Of a stretch of DNA of 64,000 nucleotides, positions 34,696 to 43,907 are shown piece after piece. The DNA lies in assembly GCA_964500965.1 (NCBI GenBank), contig CAZCQZ010000002.1:1-64000 (forward strand). Direction: 5' to 3'. The position numbers and the translations under genes were made by a program. Position 1 is the stretch's first letter. The number at the start of each line of letters is the position of its first letter. The DNA is from JAISGQ01 sp964500965 (GTDB taxonomy: Bacteria; Bacillota; Clostridia; Oscillospirales; Acutalibacteraceae). The notes below the pieces were generated by a model. That model was not told the origin of the DNA. It did no database searches and saw only the letters and a program-made list of their open reading frames with translations.

Positions 34696-35466
34696 TCAAC
34701 CTTTACGCAAATCAGAAAAATACTCTCTGACCTCAATTACTTTTCCACAGCTCATTTTGCCCTCCGGACAAGCTCCGTAAAGGCATGGCGGTCCGCACTT
34801 TGAAAAAAGCGACGGCGAAACCTCGCTTACGAGCTTTAACATCTGGCAGGCAACATCTCTTATCTCCCACTGCGCACGGTTACAGCAACGGTGCGCAAAG
34901 AAATTGTGCAGACTTCTGGCGTTCATGGTCATTACGATTTTTGTTGCCGCCGCATTGGGCAGAACAAAACGCGCATCCTCAATTGCCATTTTCTCGGCTT
35001 TCTTTGCTGCTTCCTTTTCGTCAAGTCCCGATTCGACAAGTGCCTTTTTGTGCTTTTCAAGCAGAATTTCAGTAAGTCGCAGATAGTCTGCCATGTCCCT
35101 GTCCATTGCGTTTTTGAATATCTCCGCCGCTTCCGGGTCAGCCGCAATCTCCGGCGGTGTTACGTATTCAAACTCATTTATCTTTACATACCTCTGGCTT
35201 TGAACACTGTACGAAGCTATTCTGTGCCTCGTTATCTGTGCCAGCAGTGAACGCGATACTCCCTCAATTCCAAATGTAAAGGAGGCGTGCTCAATTGGGC
35301 TTTCATGACCTATTTCCGCGAGCATACCAACAAAGGATTTAACCTTGTTTTCCGAAAGTCCGTTGTACAAATCCTCAATGTCCGATGAGGAATAGCACAG
35401 CTTTGCCGCCGCCGCAACGGTCTTATCAGGTTCCGGTGTATACGCCAGCAGTGTGACCTTTGCCAT
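34696..35466 (-). CDS. thyX: FAD-dependent thymidylate synthase
   Basis: Flavin-dependent methylation of dUMP to dTMP with methylene-THF. The ThyX signature RHRIASYSVQSQRY is intact, and a C-terminal cysteine pattern ends the 256-aa protein. The Met at 35466 follows TAAGGAGTGATTAT. It precedes tmk by 4 bp. The presence of ThyX together with folate-dependent TrmFO means two flavin/methylene-THF uracil-methylating enzymes in one window. Confidence 0.95.
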   Translation of the reverse strand: MAKVTLLAYTPEPDKTVAAAAKLCYSSSDIEDLYNGLSENKVKSFVGMLAEIGHESPIEHASFTFGIEGVSRSLLAQITRHRIASYSVQSQRYVKINEFEYVTPPEIAADPEAAEIFKNAMDRDMADYLRLTEILLEKHKKALVESGLDEKEAAKKAEKMAIEDARFVLPNAAATKIVMTMNARSLHNFFAHRCCNRAQWEIRDVACQMLKLVSEVSPSLFSKCGPPCLYGACPEGKMSCGKVIEVREYFSDLRKG

Positions 35467-35477
35467 ATAATCACTCC

Positions 35478-36800
35478 TTAATTTATCACATGGTCTCTTT
35501 GAAAAATATCCCAAAGACTGTTGTTTCGTGCCGCCATAAAATAATAGTACCTCACCTGTGTCCCCGATGCATTGCAGTCGGCCTCAAGGTCAAGATAATA
35601 ATATATTCCGTTCAGATTCAATCTGTTCCAGTAATGGTCAACGTTTTTTTCAAATTCCGTACCGCCGTTCAGCACAAAATATCCCGAAACGACCTCACAG
35701 CTATAGCCGCAGGCATTAAGCACAGTTGAAAGCACTGCCGCGTAATGTCTGCTGTCACCCTTTTTATTTATAATGTAGTATTTAACATAATCGTTAACGC
35801 TGACACTTGACGTATCCTCATCGGAATAAACGATATGCGTACCTACATATTCATAAATTTTCGCGATTATTTCCGTATCGCTGTCACCGGTCAAGTCCAT
35901 GTCGGCTATCATGGCGGCAATAGCGGTGTCGATTTCCGCATCGCCTGTAAGCTTTGCCGCGCCTGCGGTCATTCCGATTTCCTCCGCGCTGGCGTAAACA
36001 AGCGGTCGTGAGCTTGTAACATCTGCGGCGTAGAGCAATGGGTCGGAAGATGCGATAACATATTCAGCCGAAACAACCGAGCTCATATTTGCGCGGCTTT
36101 CAAGCATCGACTGATATTCCTGCCAGCTCGCTTCCTTTTCCGCCGATTCAACCAACGCTTCAAGGGCGTCATAGTCTACTTCCGCACTCTGCTGAGAAGA
36201 AACGGTGTAGCTGCGCTCCTCCAGAAAAATTTCCTGCATAGGCTCTACCGTTACTGCGGATTTATCCGCAATCAGGCTTACTCCGAGAAATACTATGCCG
36301 ACAATCGCCGCAACCGAAAGCACTCCTATCAACACCGTTTTCGCAATTTCCACAACAGATTTGTTGGCAAAATCGGAAATATATCTGTCCTTGAGCACTG
36401 TAACCGCAGAGGTCTGACCCGGAACGGGCACGAGCCGCCACGGGTCAATACTGCCGTACTTATTTATGGCGTGCCACAGATTATCCTTTTCCTCATCTGT
36501 CAGCGGCGGCGGAGTTTCCCCCACCTCGCCCTCGTGCAGCATTGACAGCCTGTTGGAACGCACCAATGCACGGAACGACTGCCTTACGCAATCGCGCTGC
36601 CATGCATCGACGCTTGTGCTGTGGCAAAGCTGTGACAGATTTTGATACATGTAAACATATGCGTTTCGCGAAATCAGCTCTGCATCAAAACTGTTGAAGG
36701 TACATTCGTATGCATAGCAGTACACTCTGTCGCAGGTGCGCGTATACAGCTTCATGAAATTTTCTCTTTTTTTCTTCTTTGTGCGTTTTTTTGCAGCCAT
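35478..36800 (-). CDS. Membrane protein with ECF sigma-like N-terminus and pseudo-transglutaminase domain
   Basis: Unusual fusion, 440 aa. Residues 14-85 resemble region 2 of ECF sigma factors (LYTRTCDRVYCYAYECT, then a DAW...R tract), a transmembrane helix spans about 155-177, and the outer part ends in a transglutaminase-like domain (about 285-430). In that domain the nucleophile position is Ser350 (KKGDSRHYAAVL) instead of Cys, while His389 (DHYWNRL) and Asp404 (YLDLEAD) are kept, so catalysis by the usual mechanism is unlikely. It may sense or bind rather than cut. ACGGAG precedes the ATG. It lies between thyX and purL. Confidence 0.6.
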   Translation of the reverse strand: MAAKKRTKKKKRENFMKLYTRTCDRVYCYAYECTFNSFDAELISRNAYVYMYQNLSQLCHSTSVDAWQRDCVRQSFRALVRSNRLSMLHEGEVGETPPPLTDEEKDNLWHAINKYGSIDPWRLVPVPGQTSAVTVLKDRYISDFANKSVVEIAKTVLIGVLSVAAIVGIVFLGVSLIADKSAVTVEPMQEIFLEERSYTVSSQQSAEVDYDALEALVESAEKEASWQEYQSMLESRANMSSVVSAEYVIASSDPLLYAADVTSSRPLVYASAEEIGMTAGAAKLTGDAEIDTAIAAMIADMDLTGDSDTEIIAKIYEYVGTHIVYSDEDTSSVSVNDYVKYYIINKKGDSRHYAAVLSTVLNACGYSCEVVSGYFVLNGGTEFEKNVDHYWNRLNLNGIYYYLDLEADCNASGTQVRYYYFMAARNNSLWDIFQRDHVIN

Positions 36801-36812
36801 TTTAATTCTCCG

Positions 36813-39800
36813 TTATGAGAAATATGCAACGCCGGACTCAAACAGCTTCTGATCCTTATTGCCCGGAACGTTGGCATAAAGGTTGTCACCTCTGCGTTCT
36901 GAATGACCCATTTTACCGAGTATTCTGCCGTCGGGAGAGGTTATACCCTCAATAGCCATTACAGAACCGTTGAGATTCCACTCCGACGAACCTTGAGGTA
37001 CGCCGTTGAAATCGGTATACTGAGTAGCTATCTGACCGTTTGCAAGAAGCTGTGAAACAACTTCTTCACTTGCGGCAAAACGACCCTCACCATGAGATAC
37101 GGGTATAGCATGAACATCACCGATATTACAGCCTGCAAGCCAGGGAGACTTGACGGAGGCAACTCTTGTATATGCCATACGTGAAATGTGCCGTCCAATG
37201 GTGTTAAAGGTAAGAGTGGGGCTATCTGCGGTAATATCGCAGATTTTGCCGTAAGGCAGCAGACCGAGCTTAATAAGCGCCTGGAATCCGTTGCAAATTC
37301 CGAGTACAAGACCGTCTCTCTGCTCAAGAAGCTTTGTTACCGCCTCCGCAACAAGAGGATTTCTGAAAGTAGTCGCTATAAATTTGCCTGAGCCGTCCGG
37401 CTCGTCACCGCCTGAAAATCCGCCGGGGAACATGATTATCTGAGAACGCTCAATACGCTTTACCATTTCACGGATTGTTTCCTCAATTGCATTGGGAGTA
37501 AGATTGCGTACAACAAGTATATCCGCTTCGGCTCCCGCTCTTTCAAATGCGCGTGCCGAATCCACCTCGCAGTTTGTGCCCGGAAATGCAGGGATAAATA
37601 CTCTGGGTCTTGCTGTTTTGTAAGACGGCGCACTGCGCACGATTCTCTGACCCATAAGAGGAATATCTCTGACGGCAGGCTCGCCTGACGCTTTAACCGG
37701 GAACACGGATTCAAGCGGTTCGCTCCACGCTTTTTTAAGCTCGTTTAATTTAACCTCTGTGTCGGCTACAGCTATTGATTCGTTTTTCGTTGTTGAGCCG
37801 AGCTCAATATAATCAAGTGCTTCGTGTATCCGAGTACCTTCGTTAAGCTCCGCAACTATACCGCCGGAGAGAGGCGCGAAAAGCAGCTCTCTGTTATCTC
37901 CCGTGACAAACTTGAAGCCAATATCATTGCCGAATGTCATCTTTGCAACGGCGGCAAAAACACCGCCCTCTTTTACGACAGATGCGGAGAGGACATTGCC
38001 CGAATCACACATGCAATAAAATTCGTTATAAAGAGTAATGAGCTTTTTCCATTTGGGCAAATGAGTTTCTTCATTTTCCGGTATCGGGAAAAATACAACC
38101 TTGGAATCAGCTTTTTTGAATGAAGCGGATATTGTTTTTGAAGCCCTGGTCATTGCAAGGGCAAAGCTCACAAGCGTGGGAGGTACATCAAGCTCATTAA
38201 ATGAGCCGGACATTGAATCCTTGCCGCCGATAGACGGAACATTGAGCTTAAGCTGAGCCTTCAGCGCACCTAACAGAGCCGCGGTCGGCTTGCCCCATCT
38301 GGAGGGTTTTTCACCCAAACGCTCAAAATATTCCTGGAACGTAAGTCTTGCGGACAGAGCGTCTGCGCCGACAGCCGCAAGCTTACTGAGCGATTCCACA
38401 ACGGAATACGCCGCACCGTGGAACGGGCTCCAGCGCATATGACCGGGAATGCAACCGTAGCTCATTGCAGTTGCCGTATCGGTACTTCCGTGTTCGAGCG
38501 GAAGTGTTGCAACCATTGCTTCCTCCGGGGTAAGCTGATTCTTTCCGCCGAAAGGCATCAAAACGGTCGATGCTCCGATGGAAGAATCGAAACGCTCGCT
38601 AAGTCCTCTCTGAGAACAAACGTTAAGTCTGGCAAGGTCTTTTTTCATCGCCTGCGCAATAGTGATACATTCAAGCTCAGACGGTACTTTTTTCCTGTAA
38701 TCATCAGCTTTTTCAGGTGCGTGAATTTTTGCTTCCGCTTTCTGACGGACACCGTTTGTATTCAAAAATTCGCGTGAAATATTTACAATCACTTCACCGC
38801 GCCATGTCATTCTCAACCTCGGATTTTCGGTTATCCACGCAACCTCATATGCTTCGAGATTTTCCTCGTCGGCATATGCAATGAATTTTTCCGCATCGTT
38901 CTTATCAAGCACTACCGCCATTCTTTCCTGAGATTCGGAAATTGCAAGCTCTGTGCCGTCAAGACCGTCATACTTCTTTCTGACGTCATCAAGACGAATA
39001 CTCAAGCCGTCGGAAAGCTCGCCTATTGCAACGCATACTCCGCCTGCGCCGAAGTCATTGCAACGTTTTATCATTGAAGCCACTTCCGGCTTTCTGAAAA
39101 GTCTCTGTATCTTTCTTTCTGTGGGAGGATTACCCTTTTGAACCTCTGCACCGCAGGATTCGAGCGATTCCTCGGTATGTGCTTTTGACGAGCCGGTTGC
39201 ACCACCGCAGCCGTCACGTCCCGTTCTTCCGCCCAGAAGAACAACCACATCACCGGGCTGAGGTACCTCTCTCTTAACATTTTTCTTCGGTGACGCGCCT
39301 ACAACCGCACCGATTTCCATTCTTTTTGCCATGTAGCCGTCATCATAAAGCTCCGTGACCTGTCCGGTTGCAAGTCCTATCTGGTTTCCGTAGGAGGAAT
39401 ATCCTGCCGCCGCACCTGTGGTTATCTTCCTCTGCGAAAGCTTACCCTCCATGGTATCCTCAAATGCCGCTCTGGGGTCACCTGCACCGGTAACTCGCAT
39501 TGCCTGATATACATATGCTCTGCCCGATAACGGGTCACGAATAGCACCGCCGAGGCAGGTTGCCGCACCGCCGAAAGGTTCGATTTCAGTCGGGTGATTA
39601 TGTGTCTCATTCTTAAACTGCACGAGCCAGCGTTGTTCTTCGCCGTCTATTATCGCCGGTACTTCAATTGAACATGCGTTGATTTCCTCGCTCTCGTCAA
39701 GATCGGAAAGCAAGCCGCGCTTTTTTATGGTTTTTGCGCCGATTGTGCCCATATCCATAAGCGTTATCGGACATTTGGTGTTTTCACCGTAAACCGTCTC

Positions 39801-40583
39801 TCTCGCCTCAAGATACTCTTTAAAAGCTTTCTTTATGACTTCGCCCAGTCCGTCCTCATCTATATCTATGTCCGTAAGCTCCGTGAGGAACGTGGTATGA
39901 CGGCAATGGTCGCTCCAATATGTATCAATAACGCGAAGCTCGGTTATCGTCGGGTCACGCTGCTCTGTATCCCTGAAGTAATCACGCACAAAAACAAGGT
40001 CGTCCTTTGTCATGGCAAATCCGAGCTTTGCATGGTATTCTTCAATCTGCTTCTTTTTCCATGTGGTAAAGCCGACAATATGCTCTACATTTTCCGGCAC
40101 GGGATATTCCTGAGTAAGAGTTTCAGGCTTTTCCGGAGATGCCTCTCGCGATTCAACCGGGTTGATTATATAGCTCTTGATTTTTTCCAGAGTTTCGCTG
40201 TCAATATCACCGGTAAGCACATACAGCTTTGCCGTCCTGATTTCAGGACGTTCGCCCTGTGTAAGCAATGATACGCACTGCGCTGCGGAATCCGCACGCT
40301 GGTCATACTGCCCCGGAAGATATTCCGTCGCAAAAACAATGTCTCCCTCATCGGTCGGAAACTGTTCTTCGTAAATCATATCCACCGGAGGTTCGGAAAA
40401 TATGGTATTCTTCGCCGTCTCAAGCTGCTGCCCGTAAAGACCGGAAACATCGTAGCGATTAAGAAATCTGAGAGATTTCAACCCTTTTACACCGAGGTTA
40501 ACCCTCAAATCCGACAGGCAGTTTTGAGCTTCAACATCAAATCCAGGCTTTTTTTCAACAAACAGTCGCACAACATTGTTCAT
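36813..40583 (-). CDS. purL: Phosphoribosylformylglycinamidine synthase (single-chain PurL)
   Basis: Makes FGAM from FGAR, glutamine and ATP in purine synthesis. 1256 aa is the large fused form with N-terminal domain, two AIR-synthase-like halves, and a C-terminal glutamine amidotransferase (nucleophile in LGICNGFQALIKLG, then HGEGRF). Motifs HNHPTEIEPFGGAATCLGG, split near residue 320, and GGTGRDGCGGATGSS confirm it. AAAGGAG precedes the ATG. It differs from the PurS/PurQ/PurL split typical of Bacillus. Confidence 0.97.
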   Translation of the reverse strand: MNNVVRLFVEKKPGFDVEAQNCLSDLRVNLGVKGLKSLRFLNRYDVSGLYGQQLETAKNTIFSEPPVDMIYEEQFPTDEGDIVFATEYLPGQYDQRADSAAQCVSLLTQGERPEIRTAKLYVLTGDIDSETLEKIKSYIINPVESREASPEKPETLTQEYPVPENVEHIVGFTTWKKKQIEEYHAKLGFAMTKDDLVFVRDYFRDTEQRDPTITELRVIDTYWSDHCRHTTFLTELTDIDIDEDGLGEVIKKAFKEYLEARETVYGENTKCPITLMDMGTIGAKTIKKRGLLSDLDESEEINACSIEVPAIIDGEEQRWLVQFKNETHNHPTEIEPFGGAATCLGGAIRDPLSGRAYVYQAMRVTGAGDPRAAFEDTMEGKLSQRKITTGAAAGYSSYGNQIGLATGQVTELYDDGYMAKRMEIGAVVGASPKKNVKREVPQPGDVVVLLGGRTGRDGCGGATGSSKAHTEESLESCGAEVQKGNPPTERKIQRLFRKPEVASMIKRCNDFGAGGVCVAIGELSDGLSIRLDDVRKKYDGLDGTELAISESQERMAVVLDKNDAEKFIAYADEENLEAYEVAWITENPRLRMTWRGEVIVNISREFLNTNGVRQKAEAKIHAPEKADDYRKKVPSELECITIAQAMKKDLARLNVCSQRGLSERFDSSIGASTVLMPFGGKNQLTPEEAMVATLPLEHGSTDTATAMSYGCIPGHMRWSPFHGAAYSVVESLSKLAAVGADALSARLTFQEYFERLGEKPSRWGKPTAALLGALKAQLKLNVPSIGGKDSMSGSFNELDVPPTLVSFALAMTRASKTISASFKKADSKVVFFPIPENEETHLPKWKKLITLYNEFYCMCDSGNVLSASVVKEGGVFAAVAKMTFGNDIGFKFVTGDNRELLFAPLSGGIVAELNEGTRIHEALDYIELGSTTKNESIAVADTEVKLNELKKAWSEPLESVFPVKASGEPAVRDIPLMGQRIVRSAPSYKTARPRVFIPAFPGTNCEVDSARAFERAGAEADILVVRNLTPNAIEETIREMVKRIERSQIIMFPGGFSGGDEPDGSGKFIATTFRNPLVAEAVTKLLEQRDGLVLGICNGFQALIKLGLLPYGKICDITADSPTLTFNTIGRHISRMAYTRVASVKSPWLAGCNIGDVHAIPVSHGEGRFAASEEVVSQLLANGQIATQYTDFNGVPQGSSEWNLNGSVMAIEGITSPDGRILGKMGHSERRGDNLYANVPGNKDQKLFESGVAYFS

Positions 40584-40631
40584 ATAAACTCTCCTTTATA
40601 TACCACGCCTGTGGTTTGCCCTTATTTTGAT

Positions 40632-40660
40632 ATAATACCACAATATATTGATAATAACAA
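40632..40660 (-). promoter_or_regulatory. Likely purL promoter
   Basis: On the minus strand TTGTTA (40655-40660), 17-bp spacer, TATTAT (40632-40637) about 50 bp before purL. No purine riboswitch was recognised in the 206-bp gap between purL and the tRNA gene; the rest of this gap holds only AT-rich DNA and the tRNA promoter. Confidence 0.5.
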
Positions 40661-40744
40661 TATCCAAATTGCTCATCTTAAATAATTGTTTAAATTTCAG
40701 TATTTCTACTCACAACTCCGGCAAAAATACAACAAAATAAATCC

Positions 40745-40773
40745 TTGACAAAAGCTCCCTTTAATGCTATTAT
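40745..40773 (+). promoter_or_regulatory. tRNA-Pro promoter
   Basis: Perfect TTGACA (40745-40750), 17-bp spacer, TATTAT (40768-40773), 16 bp before the mature tRNA 5' end. Confidence 0.8.
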
Positions 40774-40789
40774 TTCAATGTTGACTTTT

Positions 40790-40867
40790 CGGGGTGTAGC
40801 TCAGTTTGGTATGAGTGCTTGGTTCGGGACCAAGAGGCCGCGGGTTCGAGTCCCGCCACTCCGACCA
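40790..40867 (+). tRNA. tRNA-Pro (anticodon CGG)
   Basis: Complete cloverleaf with encoded CCA. Acceptor stem CGGGGTG pairs with CACTCCG; the anticodon arm is CTTGG-TTCGGGA-CCAAG with anticodon CGG reading CCG; T-arm GCGGG-TTCGAGT-CCCGC. The 3' end abuts a tyrosine integrase gene on the other strand, making it the likely attachment site of the accessory region that follows. Confidence 0.95.
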
Positions 40868-40870
40868 AGG

Positions 40871-40918
40871 AAAAAGCTTTGATTTCTCGCATGGTTGTGC
40901 GGATTTCAAAGCTTTTTT
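40871..40918 (+). terminator. tRNA-Pro terminator
   Basis: Stem AAAAGCTTTGA / TCAAAGCTTTT with an inner CGCA/TGCG helix and a final T-run, just after the encoded CCA. If the element inserted at the tRNA 3' end, this terminator is element-borne. Confidence 0.75.
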
Positions 40919-41010
40919 GTATTTATTCCGTTAAATTTCATTCAACGGTGTTATGCGGTTTTTGACGGTTATAAAAACATTGAAACGCTAACGCGAATGC
41001 TAACAAAAAA

Positions 41011-42048
41011 TCAAGCATTTTCAGTACTAGTACACCGCGCTGCGTCAAAAAATTCTGACAGCTCTGTAGCAGCTTTTCCCACATCATCCTTTGAAATATG
41101 TGTATATATCTTCATCATGGTTTCGTCTGTCTCCCAGCCACCTATTTTCATTGCGATTTTGGCAGGTATCTGCAGATGATACGCAAGGGACGCGAAGCTG
41201 TGACGAAGCCCATGAGCTCCAACTGCAGGCAAACCGTTTTTTTCACATATTCTGTTTGTGGCACGATATATTGTATTTGGATAGCATTTTACCACCTTGC
41301 CGGTTTTATCCTCAACAGTTTCAAGAGCTGTATGCAGTTGAGCGCATATAGGAATGGTCCGGACAGAGCTTTTGTTTTTAGGTATTGGTTTTTCCACCAG
41401 TTTACCGTTTTCGTTGTAGACAATAGACTTACGAATCTTTATGGTGTTGTTCTTCAAATCCACATCATCCCATGTCAGACCGAGTATCTCCGAGCGCCGG
41501 CACGACCAAAGGCCCAGCAGGATCGGTATCTCATACTCATCACCTTGAATCGCGTTAAGCAGCACGGGTATCTGCTTCGGCGTTAGATAAAGCTTTTCGG
41601 TGGGAGGTATCTGCTTTAAGCGTACATTAAAGCGTTCTCCCCCGGCTTCCACTATTGCTGATGAGATAAGCATAAAGGCATTCTTAAGAGTCTTCGGAGA
41701 GCACAGAGTGCTCTCATAATTTATCTCGTTTTGCACTATCGCCTGCGTCAGGTCTGACACTCTGCGGTTCTGCAGTCTAAGAAAACGGCTTCGCTTAATC
41801 GTATTATACCCTCGAAGCGTTGACGGCGATAATACATTCTCACGGGCGCGTATGTACTTGATCAGTGCTTGTCCTACTGTTATCGGACCTACAGCCTTCC
41901 TCGCTTTAAGTACTCCGCCTTTGTACGCATATGCCTTTGCTTCAACTACGTTGTAATCTGCATCTGTTATGCTGACACTCTGTCCGTCTATACGAAGCTG
42001 GCAAAACCACATTCCCGATGGAAGTTGTCTGATCTTCGGAATTTTCAT
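41011..42048 (-). CDS. int: Tyrosine-type site-specific integrase
   Basis: 345-aa recombinase for integration and excision. Residues 50-150 form the SAM-like core-binding domain and 155-335 the catalytic domain: Arg184 (CRRSEILGL), His279 and Arg282 (HGLRHSFASL), Trp305 (GGWET) and nucleophile Tyr315 (KIYTHIS). The Met after AAGGAGGG (42048) is used because the longer frame reads through promoter and hairpin DNA. It lies 143 bp from the tRNA, facing it, as typical for tRNA-targeting elements. All catalytic residues are present, so it may be active. Confidence 0.95.
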   Translation of the reverse strand: MKIPKIRQLPSGMWFCQLRIDGQSVSITDADYNVVEAKAYAYKGGVLKARKAVGPITVGQALIKYIRARENVLSPSTLRGYNTIKRSRFLRLQNRRVSDLTQAIVQNEINYESTLCSPKTLKNAFMLISSAIVEAGGERFNVRLKQIPPTEKLYLTPKQIPVLLNAIQGDEYEIPILLGLWSCRRSEILGLTWDDVDLKNNTIKIRKSIVYNENGKLVEKPIPKNKSSVRTIPICAQLHTALETVEDKTGKVVKCYPNTIYRATNRICEKNGLPAVGAHGLRHSFASLAYHLQIPAKIAMKIGGWETDETMMKIYTHISKDDVGKAATELSEFFDAARCTSTENA

Positions 42049-42065
42049 TAAAAAAGCCCTCCTTC

Positions 42066-42180
42066 TTGACAAAGAGGGCACAGCAGTGCTAAGATATAGC
42101 TGTGTTTCGCGACACTTGCCATACCCTCTTGGTGTGGTACCCCGCATCCTGTTGGCGCAGGATGCGGGGATTTTCTTTTT
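42066..42180 (+). ncRNA. Candidate small RNA opposite the integrase leader
   Basis: On the plus strand, TTGACA (42066), 18-bp spacer, TAAGAT (42090), then a transcript containing GTGTTTCGCGACAC, the box TTGGTGTGGTACC and a strong terminator CCCCGCATCCTG-loop-CAGGATGCGGGG followed by TTTTCTTTTTT. No open frame fits. AAGAGGG (42072) and CCCTCTT (42124) can also pair across the unit. It is antisense to the untranslated leader of the integrase mRNA, so a regulatory role on integrase is plausible but unproven. Confidence 0.55.
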
Positions 42181-42235
42181 TACCCATAATTCTGTTATTT
42201 TCCGGATCGTGGAACAACTTTCTCTTATGGGATCG

Positions 42236-42829
42236 TTAAGCTGATGTCAACTGACCTTCTCGCACTACTTCTTTCGACTCTGGACGCATATAGAAAATCG
42301 TCAATTTTGTCAAAAAGAAATAGTAACCGAAATTTGTGAGAGACGCAATCTTATGCACTTTATTCTCGCTAACAAATCGTTCAAACAAGCGGCGTGGGTA
42401 TGACGCAACTAACGAAAAATCAATAATATACTCCTTGTGATTTGACGCAGGAACACAATAATAACCATATTTAATATTTTTTCTTACATCATCAAGAAAA
42501 TTTTTACTCTTAAACTCGAATTCATCAGGTAATATTGCGGCAAAAACCAACCTATCATCTCTAACAATATCGCAAGAATTCGATAAAAGCTGCGCTCTAA
42601 AACACGCAGTTTGAGGCTGACCATCCTCGGTTACATAAACAAAAGGTATTTTTGAAAATATATCTCCTTGAGTAATTTCTTGATTATTATACGTCGTAAG
42701 AAAAGGATATTTTTCAGAAATCGAATTATATTCCTCTAAGGTCTTTCCTATAACCTCTTTTACATTTTCCGCGTGATACGGAGAGATATTTGGAAACAGA
42801 TCCACACAAAAATCAACAAACTCTTGCAT
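42236..42829 (-). CDS. Unknown cargo protein C (LLSNSCDI motif)
   Basis: I do not recognise this 197-aa protein. It is soluble and has the patch ITQGDIFSKIPFVYV followed by AQLLSNSCDIVRDDR, a Cys-Asp centre that recurs in uncharacterised proteins of accessory regions; I know no tested function. The ATG at 42829 follows GAGGTG and overlaps the stop of the previous gene (TGATG), so it is translated with it. It is last of a three-gene module. AT-rich and unlike core genes. Confidence 0.7.
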   Translation of the reverse strand: MQEFVDFCVDLFPNISPYHAENVKEVIGKTLEEYNSISEKYPFLTTYNNQEITQGDIFSKIPFVYVTEDGQPQTACFRAQLLSNSCDIVRDDRLVFAAILPDEFEFKSKNFLDDVRKNIKYGYYCVPASNHKEYIIDFSLVASYPRRLFERFVSENKVHKIASLTNFGYYFFLTKLTIFYMRPESKEVVREGQLTSA

Positions 42830-43158
42830 CAAAACACCTCGAATATATTTATCCCTACTGGTGTCGAGAATCTTTTAAGTTCTTCTTCGTATGATACATA
42901 TTCCTCTCGTGTAAGACCTTTCATTTTCCAGCTAACCTCTTCCGCGATCTCCCTGCTCGAAACCTTTACTTCGTTATAAAAAGCTTCAGTCACATAGGCA
43001 GGTGTACATTTGCTTTCATTTGCATACTGATAAACACTAATAGAAGGGAATTCATTTAAATCGTCTATTGAAGACGTATAAGCAATCGAAGAGCATGTTG
43101 CCGCAAATGCTAAAATAACTGGAAAAAATGTTGCAGTTGAATTTTTATATGTTTTCAA
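42829..43158 (-). CDS. Unknown cargo protein B (small, hydrophobic N-terminus)
   Basis: 109 aa with one hydrophobic stretch at about 10-27 and a charged C-terminal half (REIAEEVSWKMKGLTREEY). It seems to start at TTG after GGGGTGATTTG and overlaps the preceding gene by 14 bp and the next by 1 bp. It may be a small membrane partner of the two soluble neighbours. No family was recognised. Confidence 0.6.
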   Translation of the reverse strand: MKTYKNSTATFFPVILAFAATCSSIAYTSSIDDLNEFPSISVYQYANESKCTPAYVTEAFYNEVKVSSREIAEEVSWKMKGLTREEYVSYEEELKRFSTPVGINIFEVF

Positions 43159-43885
43159 AACAAATCACCCCAGTATCCAAATATGACATAATTTTTGATT
43201 TTACCATAACCTTTAGCAAATCAAAAATCACATTGAGTTTTTCTTTGCTTGTGCGATAATCACTCAAATAACTATATGCATATCTATCATTAACGTCAAT
43301 TTGCACCTCAATACTACTTCCAACCTCTTTCGCACTACACAATTTAGGCATATATGTTTGAGCAACATCAGTATAGTGCCTTGCATTAGTGATATCCAGG
43401 TTTATATAATACGTGTCCTCTATAACATATGCAGCCCTGGTCTGTAAGTCATACGGCTTAAGATTGCTTGTGTTGAAAAGTTTTGAGTATATTTGTTCTA
43501 CGGGATTATCCCACTCATCAAAATCTAATTTCATCGTTACTCCAGAAAAAAAGCAGTCAAAATTAGAAAGACAACATGCAATCTCATACAATTCATTCTG
43601 TTTAGTCAACATATATTCAGTGCATTTTTCAAAATCATTAGGATAATCATTATCAAATGAAGTTTGGATTTGAACACTCGCTTTTGTAATAATAAGCGTG
43701 GAGTGTTCACCATTTGTTTTTGCAAGAATCCTCGGATATTCAACAGGCGCATTCTCAGGTATTGGCAATATAGAGAACGGTTTTTCAAATGAAGTCTTAA
43801 TTCGCTCCTCAACATCAAGAGCTTTTCTTCTTATATCGTTAACGGGCAGAAAATGCACAGTCATCGTACATTCAATGATTCTCAT
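43145..43885 (-). CDS. Unknown cargo protein A (TIGR04255-like)
   Basis: 246 aa, soluble. The beginning of the mature region (SFEKPFSILPIPENAPVEYP) and the pattern of prolines followed by a beta-rich stretch recall the sporadically distributed TIGR04255 family, which has no known activity. A strong AGGAGGAG site and a promoter immediately upstream make it the head of the three-gene module. TIGR04255 members are scattered among accessory genes. The resemblance is by eye only. Confidence 0.65.
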   Translation of the reverse strand: MRIIECTMTVHFLPVNDIRRKALDVEERIKTSFEKPFSILPIPENAPVEYPRILAKTNGEHSTLIITKASVQIQTSFDNDYPNDFEKCTEYMLTKQNELYEIACCLSNFDCFFSGVTMKLDFDEWDNPVEQIYSKLFNTSNLKPYDLQTRAAYVIEDTYYINLDITNARHYTDVAQTYMPKLCSAKEVGSSIEVQIDVNDRYAYSYLSDYRTSKEKLNVIFDLLKVMVKSKIMSYLDTGVICFENI

Positions 43886-43907
43886 AAATGAACTCCTCCT
43901 AATACTA

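Noticed and set aside
42180..42235. CCCATAA/TTATGGG inverted repeat before the integrase as core recombination site
   Set aside because: Too short and not repeated near the tRNA; may be incidental or part of the integrase promoter.
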